Origin: Brienomyrus brachyistius
Taxonomy: Eukaryota > Chordata > Actinopteri > Osteoglossiformes > Mormyridae
DNA length: 64,000 bases
NCBI RefSeq assembly: GCF_023856365.1
Contig: NW_026042834.1
Location: 1-64,000, forward strand
Direction of reading: 5' to 3'
How positions within the stretch are numbered: the first letter of the stretch is position 1; the number at the start of each line of letters is the position of its first letter. The position numbers and the translations under genes were made by a program. Positions 19,984 to 31,639 of the stretch are shown here, one piece after another. The notes beneath the pieces are model-generated. The model had not been told where the DNA came from. It ran no database searches and worked only from the letters and a program-made list of their open reading frames with translations.

Positions 19984-22900
19984 ACAATTTGTTGCATTTT
20001 GCTTGCTGTCAGCCAAAAGCCTAACCTTCTCTTTATACAGATGTTAATGTTACACATTGCAGCCTCTTTAAAACAAATAACATAAAAAAATGTTTGAGTT
20101 GTTATATACAGTATAGGACTGTGCAAAAATCTTAAGCAACAAAAGAAAATTATTTTTGACGTTATTTATCTGAGCAGTCAGTGTGTATTCACTCTGAAAA
20201 AAAAAATGCATGATTTAACATATGAACTAGGGATGTGCACCATTCAGAACTGATTTGAGAATGAAATTCTCAAATACGTATCCTAAAATTCAGGATTTTG
20301 AATACATATATGAACTTGAATTTCAGTTCTTTTGTTAATCTGAATTACATTTGAATTGTGGTTGAAAACAGGTTGTGGCATTGAAATTTATATTTGAATT
20401 TAAAGAAGAAGAACGAAAAAGGGTTTGGATTCAAATTCAAGTTCATATACGTACTGTAGGTGTAGCTTTTAACTAAAATATGAACTTTAATTTAAATATG
20501 AATTATACATAAACACATTAACATTGTTATACATCATTGTTATAAAAATGTCGTTTTGTAAAGAATGAAATAATGCAACATTTGAAGTGTCACCTAAAAT
20601 AATAATTATACTGTCATTTTGTGCACCATGGTGGATCTGCTCATAGGAAGAGCTGAGTGTCTCTCCTTAAAAGTCAGTGTTGGCTGCAGTGACGGCAGTT
20701 TCTAACCTAAGAAACGTCCCAAACACTTTTCCTGCATCAAAAGTCAAACTAGTCCCTATTCCTGCCATGAAAGGTTCACATAATGTCACCGATACCTGAA
20801 CCAACCATGTTTATCAGAGGATGCCAACCCTTTGGCTGCAGCTTTCTCTGCACACGCTGAGAGAGTCTTCAGTGTAGCAGGAAAAGATTTCAGGCCAGAA
20901 GATTGCAAATTAAATCATGAAACCTTTGAAGATATTATGCTGAATAAATGTAATAATAATGAAAAATTAGCAATGTGTATTGGAATAAAGCATAATTGTA
21001 TTTGCCATGACGTTTTGCTTTTCGCTGTAGTGCTATGGTTGAACGGAAAAACTTACTTTTGTGTGCATAAGAAAATAAATAGGAGGAACTACGAAACCAA
21101 GTAATTCCTTTTACTATGTATACTTTTTCTTTAATGTTAAAAGATAGACAAACTAGTAATGGGCAAACAGCTCTTCGGCTCTTGAATTAAATTATGCAGG
21201 TACTACAGCAAAATGCTCAAAAATACCAAAACACATCAAGAGCTAAATATGCAAAAACAATAAATACCTTCCTGTGGAAAAGGGGCAACATAAACCAAAT
21301 GTAAAGTCACGAAAATCATGAAAATATAAAGTACACTTTACACACTTCATTTCTTTGAATTGAAATTAATTATATTCATCTACCTTCATACATTAATACA
21401 AGACATTATATGATTATAATGTTTGTTATTATCATATAATTTTTATTTAGGTATTATGTAGGTGCAGTTAATGTATAGTGTTACCTGATATATACTAATA
21501 AGCAGTAATACAATAAAAAGAGAGAAGAATGTCAGCTGTTCTCCAAGAAGTTACTGATTTCTTGGATGGCTAGAAGAACATCGATTCAGTTCCCAAAAAT
21601 CTGTAAGAACAATTTTTGAGGATCTGTATTTTCCATTGTTATTCTCAAAGGGCTGTCATCATGACTATTTTGCTTTTCAGGTAAAGACTCCAACAGCAGG
21701 ACTGTGGTACAGCAGCCTGTGTCTGACACATTGCAGCCAGGAGACTCTGTGAGCCTGCAGTGTACGATAGAGACTGGGAGCTGTGCAGGAGAACACAGTG
21801 TTTACTGGTTCAGACATGGATCAGGAGAATCCCTTCCTGGAGTCATTTACAGCCATGGAAACAGCAGTGATGAGTGTGAGAAGAGCCCTGAGGCTGGATC
21901 TCCTACACGGAGCTGCGTCTACAGCCTCCCCAAGGGGAACCTCAGCCTCTCCGATGCTGGGACTTACTACTGCGCTGTGGCCATGTGTGGGGAGATGCTG
22001 TTTGGGAACGGCACATAGCTGGATATAGATGGTAACACCCAGTGTGGGGAGATGCTGTTTGGGAACGGCACACAGCTGGATATAGATGGTAGCACCCAGT
22101 GTGGAGAGTATATCTGCTTCAAAGTTTTATTTAGCTTATTCTGCTATTAAGACATTTATTTCTTTTTTTAATGTAATGAATTTTCTAATTTAAGTGCTTA
22201 AATTAAATTACACAGATGTTAATTTAATAATTATCCATCCATCCATCCATTTTCCAAACCGCTTATCCTATTGGGTCGCGGGGGGTCCGGAGCCTAATTT
22301 AATAATTATTTCAAATATTAATATCCATCCATCCATCCATTTTCCAAACCGCTTATCCTATTGGGTCGCGGGGGGTCCGGAGCCTAATTTAATAATTATT
22401 TCAAATATTAATATAAATTGTTAAAATGCAAAATACTAGAAGTTCATGTTAAAAATGGACTATTTACAAAACAACTGCTGTAATGTGTTATCGATTTGAT
22501 CTTTAACTAATGTAATGTAAGCAAATGGGAAATGTGTCTCTATATCATTATGCTGAAATCTATCTCTTTGTTACAGGCTTTCAGAAGCTGCTGGATCCTC
22601 TTCACTCTGGCTTGCTGATAGTTTTATCTTGCAGCATTATTCTGAACGTTGCTCTCATTTGTATAAGATGTAAACTGACCTGTACACACTGTGCAGGTAC
22701 GCTGCCCGGCTTTATGCACTCAGAAGGACAAAATGTAGATTTTAACAAATTATAGAAATATAAAATTGTTTTATGATAGATAACATTTTCATATTAAAAC
22801 CACTCTTGCAGGTAATACAGTTTTAAAATCCATTATTAAATCTCACCTTATTTATATAAACCTTTTTGTACTGTAAGATTTACATTTTTGTATTATATCT

Positions 22901-23512
22901 TTCATATTTTGCAAAATCTATTGAAATATACATGTTGCAATAAGTTGCATATCAATAACTTTTATTACCAAGATCTCCTTTATAGCAATTTTATTATATA
23001 TGATATATGAGAACAAATGACACGTATCCAAACATGCACACTTAAATTGACAGAAGTCATTTTTACTTTCATTTTTGAGACAAAAAGGATGTTGATTGCT
23101 TGAAAATTCGGAATGTTATCTGACCACGGTATGATACCGTGCGAAATTAAATAATATATTGATGTGTTATATATTTTAAACAGATGAAAAGAACAGTGAT
23201 ATATCAAAAGTGGAATGGTCACGCAAGCAAGTATGTAATAAATATTTCAAATTACAAATCGTCAGTAAAACAAATGAACCTCAGACTGATTTCCATCCTG
23301 GGATCAGCATTTTAAGTGCTATTTGTGAAAATAGGTAATAGCAAACCGATTTGATCCATCCAATTCTGCCATCTTTGTCTCCACAGTGCCATGACGAGGA
23401 CACACTGAATTACGCTGCCCTGAACCTTAAGAAGCCAAAACCCAGGAGACAGAAGAAAGACGGGAATAATGACACTCTGTATTCTGACCTCCGCTACAGA
23501 GATTATGAATAA
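19232..23512 (+). CDS. Novel immune-type receptor (NITR), inhibitory type, with nonsense codon
   Basis: Six exons: 19232-19265 (signal peptide), 19435-19782 (V domain), 21681-22031 (I domain), 22577-22696 (transmembrane), 23184-23230, 23387-23512. Phases are 1,1,1,1,0 with GT/AG borders; the intended protein is about 341 residues, usual for NITRs. The V domain has VTLTCFC..SAVYYCAA and a J-like FGNGT, but the core Trp is Leu (TLFKQ). The I domain has SLQC, VYWFRHG, extra cysteines, TYYCAVAMCGE and FGNGT. SGLLIVLSCSIILNVALICI is the membrane segment, with no charged residue. The tail has an ITIM (LNYAAL) and an ITIM-like TLYSDL, so inhibitory signalling through SH2 phosphatases is expected. 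TAG at 22016-22018 stops codon 240, before the membrane exon: a soluble two-domain product or a pseudogene. Confidence 0.9.
19955..19983. repeat. (ATT)n microsatellite
   Basis: About ten ATT units in intron 2 of the NITR gene. Confidence 0.9.
20107..20220. mobile_element. Tc1-like terminal fragment in NITR intron 2
   Basis: TACAGTATAGGACTGTGCAA followed by AAATCTTAAGCAAC matches the start of a known type of fish Tc1 terminal repeat. No second end or transposase is seen. Confidence 0.5.
20227..21110 (+). mobile_element. hAT transposon remnant in NITR intron 2
   Basis: A CTAGGGATGTGCACC start near 20227 resembles a hAT end. At 20832-20965 the plus frame reads AAAFSAHAERVFSVAGKDFR then PEDCKLNHETFEDIMLNKCN. 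This is the C-terminal hAT dimerisation block (the ERVFS.AG.....R motif). The upstream two-thirds of the transposase is not readable and no right end was found. Confidence 0.65.
21985..22098 (+). repeat. 57-bp tandem duplication of NITR exon 3 end
   Basis: Units 21985-22041 and 22042-22098 each hold the codons for CGEMLFGNGT-QLDID plus the splice donor. They differ at a few bases. Unit 1 reads GGCACATAGCTG where unit 2 reads GGCACACAGCTG, so only unit 1 has the stop. Fifty-seven bases is 19 codons, and both donors (22032, 22089) keep phase 1. Any transcript that uses either donor still reads the TAG. Confidence 0.92.
22219..22412. repeat. Truncated SINE with target duplication, then 90-bp tandem copy
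   Basis: A 60-base 3' scrap of SINE family A (minus orientation) is flanked by TAATTTAATAATTAT on both sides. The scrap plus its flank is then repeated once more, starting at 22233 and 22323, period 90. The order of events is readable: SINE insertion, then local duplication. It lies in NITR intron 3. Confidence 0.85.
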
Positions 23513-24085
23513 AGATGCTTCTCATTCATGTCAGTCACACAGAGTGTTCAGGGTGTAGCTTTAATAATGTTCAGAGGAGGGCAGGGGAGCCAGTGCTTCT
23601 GAGACTGAATCACGGGATTTTACGGAGCACCGGTGCTGAGTTTGGTGTCAGTGTGTTTGGGGCGCATTTTTACTGGAAGTGCAAATGTTCAAGCCAGACT
23701 GGGGGCTGAGGGAGGGGGAGAGGGGAGCCACAGAGATTATTTCTTCATGGCATGGGGGGGAATAAGCGGCTTTAATGTTGTGGAAAGGCTGAGTTGCTGC
23801 AATCAGTTCTTTGATGTCACACATGCTTACTTGTCTCCCTTGTGTACCATGCTGAATGGTTTGGGGCAAACGCACAGGGACTGATCGATTATATTAAACA
23901 GATGAAAGAAACTGAATGAAAATTTCAAGTGTTCTTAAATTACGTTTTTCATTTAATTGTGTGTTCTGGATGTATTTTTGAGTATATACATGTACCTGTA
24001 TATGTACCTGTATATATACCTGTGTCGTTAATAACGATGTGGATAATTAAGAAAGAGGAGTTTTGTTTCTTGCTCCCTGTCTTGT
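23513..24085. other. NITR 3' flank
   Basis: An AATAAA overlaps the stop codon (23508). Another poly(A)-like ATATTAAAC lies near 23891. No other gene is seen. Confidence 0.4.
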
Positions 24086-24208
24086 TACTTGGCTCACAAA
24101 CATACACACACATAGACACACACACAAACATACACAGACACACAAACACACACACACATAGACACACACACACACAAACACACATGCACACATGCACACA
24201 CACACACT
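24086..24208. repeat. (CA)-rich microsatellite
   Basis: Imperfect CACACA/TAGACACA runs. The open frames on both strands here are products of the repeat. Confidence 0.9.
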
Positions 24209-24434
24209 GCTACGGCTCTGTAAGAACACTACCATGCTCTTTTGTGTGAGTGGGGTGGGGGGTGTTAAATAAGATGAAAATGACAATGGCTGTACTTTTG
24301 TTATGTCAGTTGTGTTTCTATAGTCATTGTATCATATTCCACAAGCTTTTTATTCTACAAGATGTACAAGCCAGTCAGTGTATTCAGTGGGGTGTTCAGG
24401 AGTCATTAGGTTCTGAAAAATGTCTTGCATTTAA

Positions 24435-24595
24435 AACATAATGTACTTTTGAATACTTAAGTATTTTTAGATGCAAATACTCCAGTACTTTAACTGAAGT
24501 AAAAAATTAACTGAAAAACTTTGAGTATTATTTGACGAGGAGTATCTATACTTAACTCAAGTAGTGAAGTTGTGTACTTTGTCCACCTCTGTCCA
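24435..24595. mobile_element. Nonautonomous element with ACTCAAGTA motifs
   Basis: Repeated AAGTACTT/ACTCAAGTA motifs end in TGTACTTTGTCCACCTCTG. This resembles a widespread nonautonomous DNA element of fish genomes. Ends are not resolved. Confidence 0.45.
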
Positions 24596-25312
24596 AAAGT
24601 GACATACAGCTGTAAGCTGTTTGGGTTTGTTTGTCTGCTGAGTGCTTCTCTGCAGTGCTGCAGATGTTTCCACTGGTTAGATGCAGCTCAGGAAGACTGA
24701 CCCACTGACTGCACTGTGCTGGACTCACTTTGCAAAGAGTAAAAACCACACAGACAGAACAATATCTGCTTCTTGTAAGACCCTGTTTTCCTCTCTACCT
24801 CACCCAGGTCACGCTTTCAAGTATTCAGCCTAAGTTATTTTATCCAAACAAGCCACCATTATTATTCATGCAGCTGGACATTTGACTGGAGCACATGATT
24901 GCTACATATCACTACTGTACATGGAACGGAATGTACAGTTTTCACAACAGAACTTTAGAAAAGCAAAATTCTCATCAGTCCACATCTCTAACCACCACAC
25001 ATCCTAGGGCTCCCATTTATAATGGTACATTTTTGTTTTATTCACATTCTTTTTCATCACACAGATAAACACCATCCATTAATCTTACAGCATGTATCCT
25101 GGTCAGGGTGATGGGGACGACACCACCTATATCGAGTGTGATTTAAGGCCAAGACCTTAAAAGGGAGAGTCAAGACTGAGGCTTGTTACAAGAGCAGTGG
25201 GGCACAAAACAACAAACAACATCATTATGAATGTAAAAGAAATGGATGTATATATAAATATAGGGTAATAATAGAAACAAAAAAATAAGAATATATTACA
25301 TACAGAGGAATA
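24596..25312. other. No gene recognised
   Basis: No open frame or repeat signature of note. The minus frame at 24552-24749 has no recognised domain. Confidence 0.35.
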
Positions 25313-25985
25313 TTATAGGAATATTAAAATTAACTTATACACAATCCTTAACTTATACACAATCCTATTGCATGTAACATTATTGCTCATGTGCCAGATA
25401 TTAGCCTCCCAAAGGAAGCTGCCACACAGGGCATAATGCACTGGCTCAATGCAACACTGCACATCAGTGAATAAGGAGGAACAATATTGCAGATCAGCAG
25501 CAGATAGAAACTGTATCAGAAGACAGTGAACAGGGGAAAAGTTCAATGAGCAGAGTGCAGATTATAAAGCCTGACTGCTGTGGGGCCCAATGACCTGCGG
25601 TACCGTTCTGTCACACGCCGGGTGTCTGAGTCTCTTACTGAAGGAGCTGCCCTTACGGGCCTCCATAGTCTGCTGGGGGTGTGAGAGGTGTCACATAAAA
25701 TTGATGACAGCCTTGTTATCAGCCTGCTCTCATCCATCTACTCTACAGTGCCAAGGGACGCTCCTCCCTGATGATGAGAGGAGTCTAAGCATGTGGACAT
25801 TTGGGATAATGTGAGTTCAGAACTGGATGGTCAGCTGTACGACTTCCAGTCTGTAGGCAGACTCATCACCTTCAGTTATGATGGCAAACACAGTAGTATC
25901 ACCTGCAAAATTCAGGATCTTCACTGGAGCAGCAGTGATTTGTGTAGAAATTGAAGAGAAGAGGGAGAGCACAGAGCCTGGAGGA
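25313..25985 (-). mobile_element. Rex-type LINE fragment, RT C-terminus
   Basis: The minus strand reads ESRLITRLSSILCDTSHTPS, then SVRDSDTRRVTERYRRSLGP and TAVRLYNLHSAH. This is the C-terminal block of a fish LINE polymerase, ending in the typical RYRRS..P.A.RLYN. Upstream in the minus direction (25760-25985) the LINE continues, interrupted by stops. Confidence 0.6.
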
Positions 25986-27239
25986 GCTCAGTGCTGAGGG
26001 TCAGCGTGTCTGATGTGTGCTGTAAGCATACAGATGTCCTGCATTTGTGGAACATTTTGTTTGTGCTGCTGTTTATATGTGTTGTTGACGCTGCAGTCAG
26101 TAATTTTCCACTAGCAGTCTCACCTCTGCATTTTACAGGAAGGACTGACCGACTGAGAGCAGGGTGTTTGTGTCTCTCTTCTCAGTGAGCGAAAACCACA
26201 CAACCATCAGGTCCTCAGCTCAGGCCCACTGCTTCACTAGAAAAACCACAAAGGGTATTTTTATCTAAAAGTGGGTGAGCAAGTGAGATGTTATTGACAG
26301 CATGAATTTGTCTACTAACATTTTAAATTCAAACCTAAAAAGCAGTATGTCCAGGATGTCAGTAATTACATTTAGTCAGTATGAACAATTTGGGTGCAAT
26401 AATATAGAATAATGTAGAATTTTGCATAATTCAGTTAATACCAGTAAGATACCGATCATTAACACTATAAGGTCATGTTGCTGAATCTCATTGTTAAAGT
26501 TAAATGAATCTACGCATTTTTATACACACAAGACTGTGCTTAGTTCATCTTTCAGTCAAAATCACACAGTGAGGCAAATCTGACCATCTTAATTGTTTTT
26601 GCTTGTGTGGAATGGCATCCCATGCAGGCCTGTGCTCTGTGCTTCCTGGGACAGGTCCCACCCTCTCCAGACCCCGATGAGAATTAGTAGTCGCTGGATA
26701 AAAGATTGACAAAAGATAAAAATACAAAAGTCATTCTTGCTGTCTAACCTCTGATTACTGCATGACATTTCTGATTTCTGATAACTGATAAGTAGAAAAT
26801 ATGTTTAGTCTCTTGCTTGGTGGTAAGAAAAAAGGAGAACCACAAAGAGCACAGTCATTTTCAAGGTTATTTCTCACTGGTCAGTGTGAAAGGCTGCGTC
26901 ATTAATATAACGCCGGGCTCAGCACAGTGACTGCACCTGCGCTGCACTGTAGAACACAAGCCAGGCTGCAGACCATCAGCCCTGAAAGTTAAAACAGGAC
27001 TCGTATGTGTGTCATGTGGTGTTTAATAAAAATTTACAGGACAGAACATAGTGGATTCAGTTTCCTTTGCTCTTACACTCCCAGTCCAAAGTGTGGCCAC
27101 GACTGCTGTCAATGCATCTGTCTCTTTTTTTCACCTTAATTTTTCACCTGTGTTATTAACCTTAATATCAAAAGGCTCCAAAGCAGTACAGTAATGCAGA
27201 ACAAATATTGTAACTAACAAGGAAGTGGGGAGGTAATGG
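25986..27239. other. Mostly unassigned; degraded SINE tail at 26595-26705
   Basis: 26595-26705 (GGAATGGCATCCCATGCAGG ... CTGGATAAAAGATTGAC) looks like the eroded 3' part of a tRNA SINE. The rest shows no gene. A signal-peptide-like minus frame near 26852 has no downstream exon. Confidence 0.35.
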
Positions 27240-28155
27240 ACAGAAGTGTTGGTTTTTGGTAACTCCACTCCTCTGACCTCCACTGTAATTTTAGGTTCCT
27301 TGGAACAATATTGTAAACCAGTCATCACACATCACACACATAAAGTCGACACCAACCTTAAGTTTGACACTCAGATAAGGTTAGTTGTCAAGTCAAGCTT
27401 TTTACAATTGAGGCAGTTGGCCAAAATAAAGCCAATTCTTTCTAGGCAGCACTTTGAGACAGTAATCCACTCTTTTGTCACTACTAGTTTGGACCACTGT
27501 AACGCCCTCTATGTTGGGGTTAGAGGCTCCACTATTGTTCACCTCCAGAAGGTTCAAAATGCTGCCGCACATGGAAATATGAGCATGTCTCCCCCATTTT
27601 AGCCTCACTCCACTGGCTGCCCGTACATTTTAGGATTCATTTTAAAATTCTGTTATTTGCTTTAAAGCCCTCAGTGGTCTTGCTCCATCTGACCTCTGTG
27701 AGCTGCTTCACCCTTACACCCCCACCCGCTCTCTCAGGTCAGCTGATCAGCTGTTCCTGACGGTTCCTAAGACTCAGCGTGAGCTTAGAGGGGATCGAGC
27801 CTTTGCAGTCGCAGCTCCTAAAATGTGGAATGACTTGCCTTTTCACATTAGAGAGGAATCCCCTCTGTCCGTTTTTAAATCTCTTCTAATCTCTTCTCCT
27901 TCACCTTTGACACATTGTGAGATGTTAATTTTAATAGTAAATCTTATTTTAATCTTAGCCTTTTCTTTATTAATTAATTGATTTTTTTAAATTTTTATTA
28001 ATGGCCTTTTACTCACATTGAATGTTTTGGTTTTTATTAAATTTCTTTTACTTCGTTTTTAAGTGTGTGAATGTTTTTATTTATTCCTTTGTGCAGCACT
28101 TTGGTCCATAAGGTTGTTTAAAGTGCTTTTCAAATAAAGAGCTGGATTGGATTAC
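27240..28155 (+). mobile_element. L2-clade LINE fragment, RT C-terminus and tail
   Basis: The plus frame holds DTNLKFDTQIRLVVKSSFLQ, then LRQLAKIKPILS, SLDHCNALYVGVRGS and LQKVQNAAA. This is the L2/Maui RT C-terminal region. It is followed by a frameshifted LHWLPVHF-like segment and a tail CAGCACTTTGG..AAAGTGCTTTTCAAATAAA. Stops and frameshifts mark it as dead. It is a separate, more diverged copy than the one at 1824-3168. Confidence 0.7.
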
Positions 28156-28633
28156 ATTGGAAGATGGCTCAACAAATCTCTTTCACAGAATGTAAAATTC
28201 GACAGAGGGCGCAAGGTGACATTCTGTCAGGGGCCCAGAATTTTTAGCTACACCTCTGTGTTACTGTGTTTTTTTTGTTCTAGCCATCAATAACTCTGGA
28301 GTTGCTATATCGCCACCTGGTGGTGAAAAGATCAGACAAAAATATGTACACATGTTACCAACAGTTTGAAATTGAAGTGCAGAGTTAACAGGTTTAATTA
28401 ATCGTCCCCACGGATGCCAGTCATGAAATTTGAGAATTGCAAATTAAAACACAGGAAAAAATCAGGAACACTACAAGATAAAATATTTAGCAAACACTCA
28501 ATGTGCATCCAGGGTGACAAGGGACAACTGGAGGATGATATGACAATCTGACAGTGACATTCACAGCACTTTATATGTTGCCAAAACAGAAAAGGGGATT
28601 AAAATCAAGAATCAGAAATCATGTATGAGGGTG
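28156..28633. other. No gene recognised
   Basis: AT-rich, with no domain. CCACCTGGTGGTG near 28314 resembles, but does not match, a CTCF core. The last 13 bases are the target-site copy of the next SINE. Confidence 0.35.
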
Positions 28634-28909
28634 GGGCTGCTTGGTGGTGCAGTGATTAGCACTGTTACCTCCCACCACTGGGACTCAGGTTCGAGTCTCC
28701 GCCTGGGTCACATGTGTGGGGAGTTTGCATGTTCTCTCTTGCTAAATTGGCCGTAGGAGTGCATGTGTGTGTGAATGGTGTGTGAATGTGCCTTGCAATG
28801 AGCTGCCCCCCCCGTCCTGGGTTGTTCCCTGCCTCGTGCACAGATCCTGCCAGGATAGGCTCTGGACCCCCCGCGACCCAGTAGCATAAGCGGTTTAGAC
28901 AATGGATGG
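28634..28909 (+). mobile_element. SINE family A with 13-bp target duplication
   Basis: Starts GGGCTGCTTGGTGGTGCAGT, with A-box and a B-box GGTTCGAGTCTCC, and ends ATGGATGG. The middle has an internal deletion of about 80 bases compared with the copy at 55021. The duplication ATGTATGAGGGTG lies at 28621-28633 and 28910-28922. Confidence 0.88.
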
Positions 28910-28924
28910 ATGTATGAGGGTGAG

Positions 28925-29160
28925 TCACAATGACGACAGCTGCTCTGTTGACTTGGTCCCAGGAGTCGTCAGCGTTGGTCTGCCGGGGCCCCCGTCCTGT
29001 CTGTGGAAGCACCCGTCTTGTTGGCTGTTCTCTCTGCCTGGGCCCCCTCTCCTGCTGCCTCACGTTTGGGTTGAAGTGGCTCCCCAGTGCTTCTGTAAAG
29101 CTCTTTGTGTATCTTAGAAAAGGGCTGTATAAATGTAACATTCATTCATTTATTCAAGGT
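28925..29160 (+). mobile_element. LINE 3'-tail fragment
   Basis: The right part reads AAAGCTCTTTGTGTATCTTA then AAAGGGCTGTATAAATGTAA with CATT repeats. This resembles the tail of an L2/CR1-like LINE. The left GC-rich part has open frames but no known domain. Confidence 0.4.
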
Positions 29161-29339
29161 CCCAGCCAGAAGAGTGCAGTACTACACTGTCCCCCACAGC
29201 CTGAATCAGCTGGATGTTATAGGATTAAGACACTTCCTGCATTAGGCCATTTACCCTCAGTGTATTTCCATACCCTGACAGGATGGATGACAATACTATG
29301 GCCCTAATTTTCAATACACAGTTTTCACAGGAGTCTCAC

Positions 29340-29640
29340 CCTCATCCACATTCTCTGCATTCCTTATCTCATGCTTCTTTGCCACCCGCATCTCCTCTGC
29401 CTGCTTTGTCTCATTTTCCCACAATTGAAACACCGTCCAATTTGTCTCTGTTTTAGTTCTACCACATTAGTCCCTGAGCAACCAGTCTGATCCCGTTCCT
29501 CTAATTTCAGACGCATCTGGCTTATCTGATTGGGACTGAAGCTGCTGTTACTAGGAAAACCACATTCGTCCCACTGGGGCAGGTCTGACACCGCGTCCTT
29601 CCCATATGTCTCCCATAATTGTTGTACAGAATTTCAGCTG
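29340..29640 (-). other. Unassigned coding-like segment
   Basis: The minus strand is open for about 75 codons (29591-29364), including SFSPNQISQMRLKLEERDQ and a CFNCGK. A one-base slip continues as ENETKQAEEMRVAKKHEIRN and a stop. The composition is charged and helical. It may be an eroded retroelement gag or a host exon pair; I cannot name it. Confidence 0.25.
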
Positions 29641-29799
29641 GAGTTCTTTCCCAGAAGCAAGTAATTTCACTTTAGCACCTGTTTCAGTAAAAGTCAAGTA
29701 GGTCTTTAATGTTATTTTTAACTTTACACAGTTGAGTATAGTACAGTTACAAAAGAAACTGTTTCCCTCGGACCAAGGTGCTACTTAAATTAACAGAAG

Positions 29800-31620
29800 A
29801 CTAACACATACCAACCTAGCAACATACTGTATGGTGCATAATGAGCAAAAACTGTGCAAACATTGCAGGACAGTGCAAAAAGAGAGGACAACTGACACCA
29901 ACGAGCACAAACAGCACAGTAAAACCCAGTACTGAGAAGGCGCAGTTTGGTTGTCCAATGAGGTAGCAATAAAAATAAATAAAAGTAACTGTAAACATGG
30001 CGACAATAAGATAAAAAATAGTAGTTAAATAATAAAGTGTGTTAATGAGTGTATGTGTGTGTGGTATCAGATTAGTCCCTGAGAGTTCAGTAGTCTGACG
30101 GCATGGGGGATAAAGCTGTTTGAGTCTGGCTGTAAAGGCCCGAATGCTCCGGGACCTATTTCCAGAAGGCAGGAGGGTGAAACTATAATGTGAGGGGTGG
30201 GTGGGGTCATCCACAATGGTGGTGGCTTTGCGGATGCAGTGTGTGGTGTGAATATCTGTGATGGAGGGGAGAGATATGTTAGGGTTATCTTCTTCTGAAG
30301 ATGCGCTGGAAACAAACCAGTCTCTGAACACAGAACAACGCAGACAGCTGTGATGACGTTTTACTTGCTGCAAGGTGTAGGGAATCCACTTGCAGAGTCT
30401 CCGCAGTTTCAGCAAAATGATGGTTTATTGAACAGCAAAAATAATACAATGTAATACAGTGTAGAGACACACCGGGTACTGAAAGGCAGCTCAGATACAA
30501 ATTGAAGACAGTTCTTCACCCCCCTTTATACCCAAAAAGGCCCTCCCCACCAAGGTGTTGTGTGTAGGTGTTGTGAGTGAATTTACATATAAAGAGTGAC
30601 CCCCTGGAGTGTGAGGATCCTGAGACAGGGACGGGACAGGACAGGGTGGAGACTTTTATGATCATTGTAATTCAATTCTTATCACCTTATCTTATCCTTA
30701 TCACCATAGTGGTGCCAACTGGAACCCCCATTCTCTCCCTGGCTTCCCCCATGATCATAAATTCCTAACATTGTCTGCATTCAAATGATCAACCAAGAAC
30801 CTTGGGACATTTTTTACCACTTTTCCTTACAAAGGGAAGCCCGGTCCTGACCTCGAGGTGTCAGCCTCTCAGTCGAACTCAGCCAACTTCGAAAGAGTAA
30901 CTCCCCTCGCAGTGTCTTTTATTGAGGTACACAAACAGGATATGCAACTGACATTGAACATTGTTTGTCACCATATATGGGGTGGAAATATTCAAGCGAC
31001 AGTTCTTGAGACGTGTTATTGCTCAATTAAGATCAAGCTGCGGCAGGGTGTTGTTTCTAAGCGTCTAGCAAAATGATGATAAAAAAAGTACATATTTCTC
31101 TAACACGATACTCCCAATGATTTTCTCACCTGTCATCACTATCTGTTGTAGGGACTTGTGATCTGAGGCGACACAGTTCTCAAAGCAGACCGTGATGCAG
31201 CTGCTCAGGGTGCTTTCAACAGTTCCCCAATAGAGTGTGAGAATGGGAGATGGGCTTTCTGAGCTTCCGTGGAGAGTAGAGGTGCTGCTGTGCTTTCCTT
31301 ACTATGGAGCTGATGTTGAAGGACCTGGTGAGATTCTCCGCCAGATGGACAACAAGGAATCTGGTACTCTCTACGATCTCCACAGATGAGCCATCGATGT
31401 GCAGCAGAGAGTGGTCACTCTGTGTTTGTGTTCTTCTAACGTCAACAACCATCTCTTTGGTCACATTCAGAGACAGGTTGTTGGCTCTGCAGCAGTCCGA
31501 TAGTCATCACACTTCCTCTTTGTATGCTGAGTCACCGTTTTTATTGATGAGACCCACAACAGTCTTGTCATCTGCCTGATGTTGATGATGGAATTCGAAA
31601 TGTGCATTGCTGCTCAGTTG
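29800..31620 (-). mobile_element. Rex-like LINE, split by an LTR
   Basis: Minus-strand reading starts near 31590 with DDKTVVGLINKNGDSAYKEE, then SDCCRANNLSLNVTKEMVVD and VRKAQQHLYSPRKLRKP, all RT palm/thumb blocks. It breaks at 31106 and resumes at 30276 with LPSITDIHTTHCIRKATTIV, HYSFTLLPSGNRSRSIRAFT and ARLKQLYPP, the C-terminus. Between lies the 829-bp LTR at 30277-31105. Frameshifts make the LINE inactive. Confidence 0.65.
30277..31105 (-). mobile_element. Solo LTR nested in the LINE, minus orientation
   Basis: On the minus strand it runs from TGTTAGAGAAATATGTAC to ATAACCCTAACA, with TGTTAG/CTAACA inverted ends. It has a TATA box (GGTATAAAGG near 30530) and an AATAAACC poly(A) signal near 30425. 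Flanks are AGATA and CGATA, a 5-bp duplication with one mismatch. It cuts the LINE reading exactly. No internal genes are present. The 829-bp length suggests a different family from the 265-277-bp LTRs, perhaps an endogenous retrovirus. Confidence 0.75.
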
Positions 31621-31639
31621 TGAGTCATCGGAGTTAACA

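Noticed and set aside
24680..24750. Recombination signal near the NITR gene (CACTGTG ... AAAAACC)
   Set aside because: The spacer is about 20 bases, not 12 or 23, and no V or J segment adjoins it.
26800..26860. Signal-peptide-like minus frame (MTVLFVVLLFSYH) as first exon of an immune gene
   Set aside because: No splice donor in place and no Ig-like exon downstream on the minus strand.
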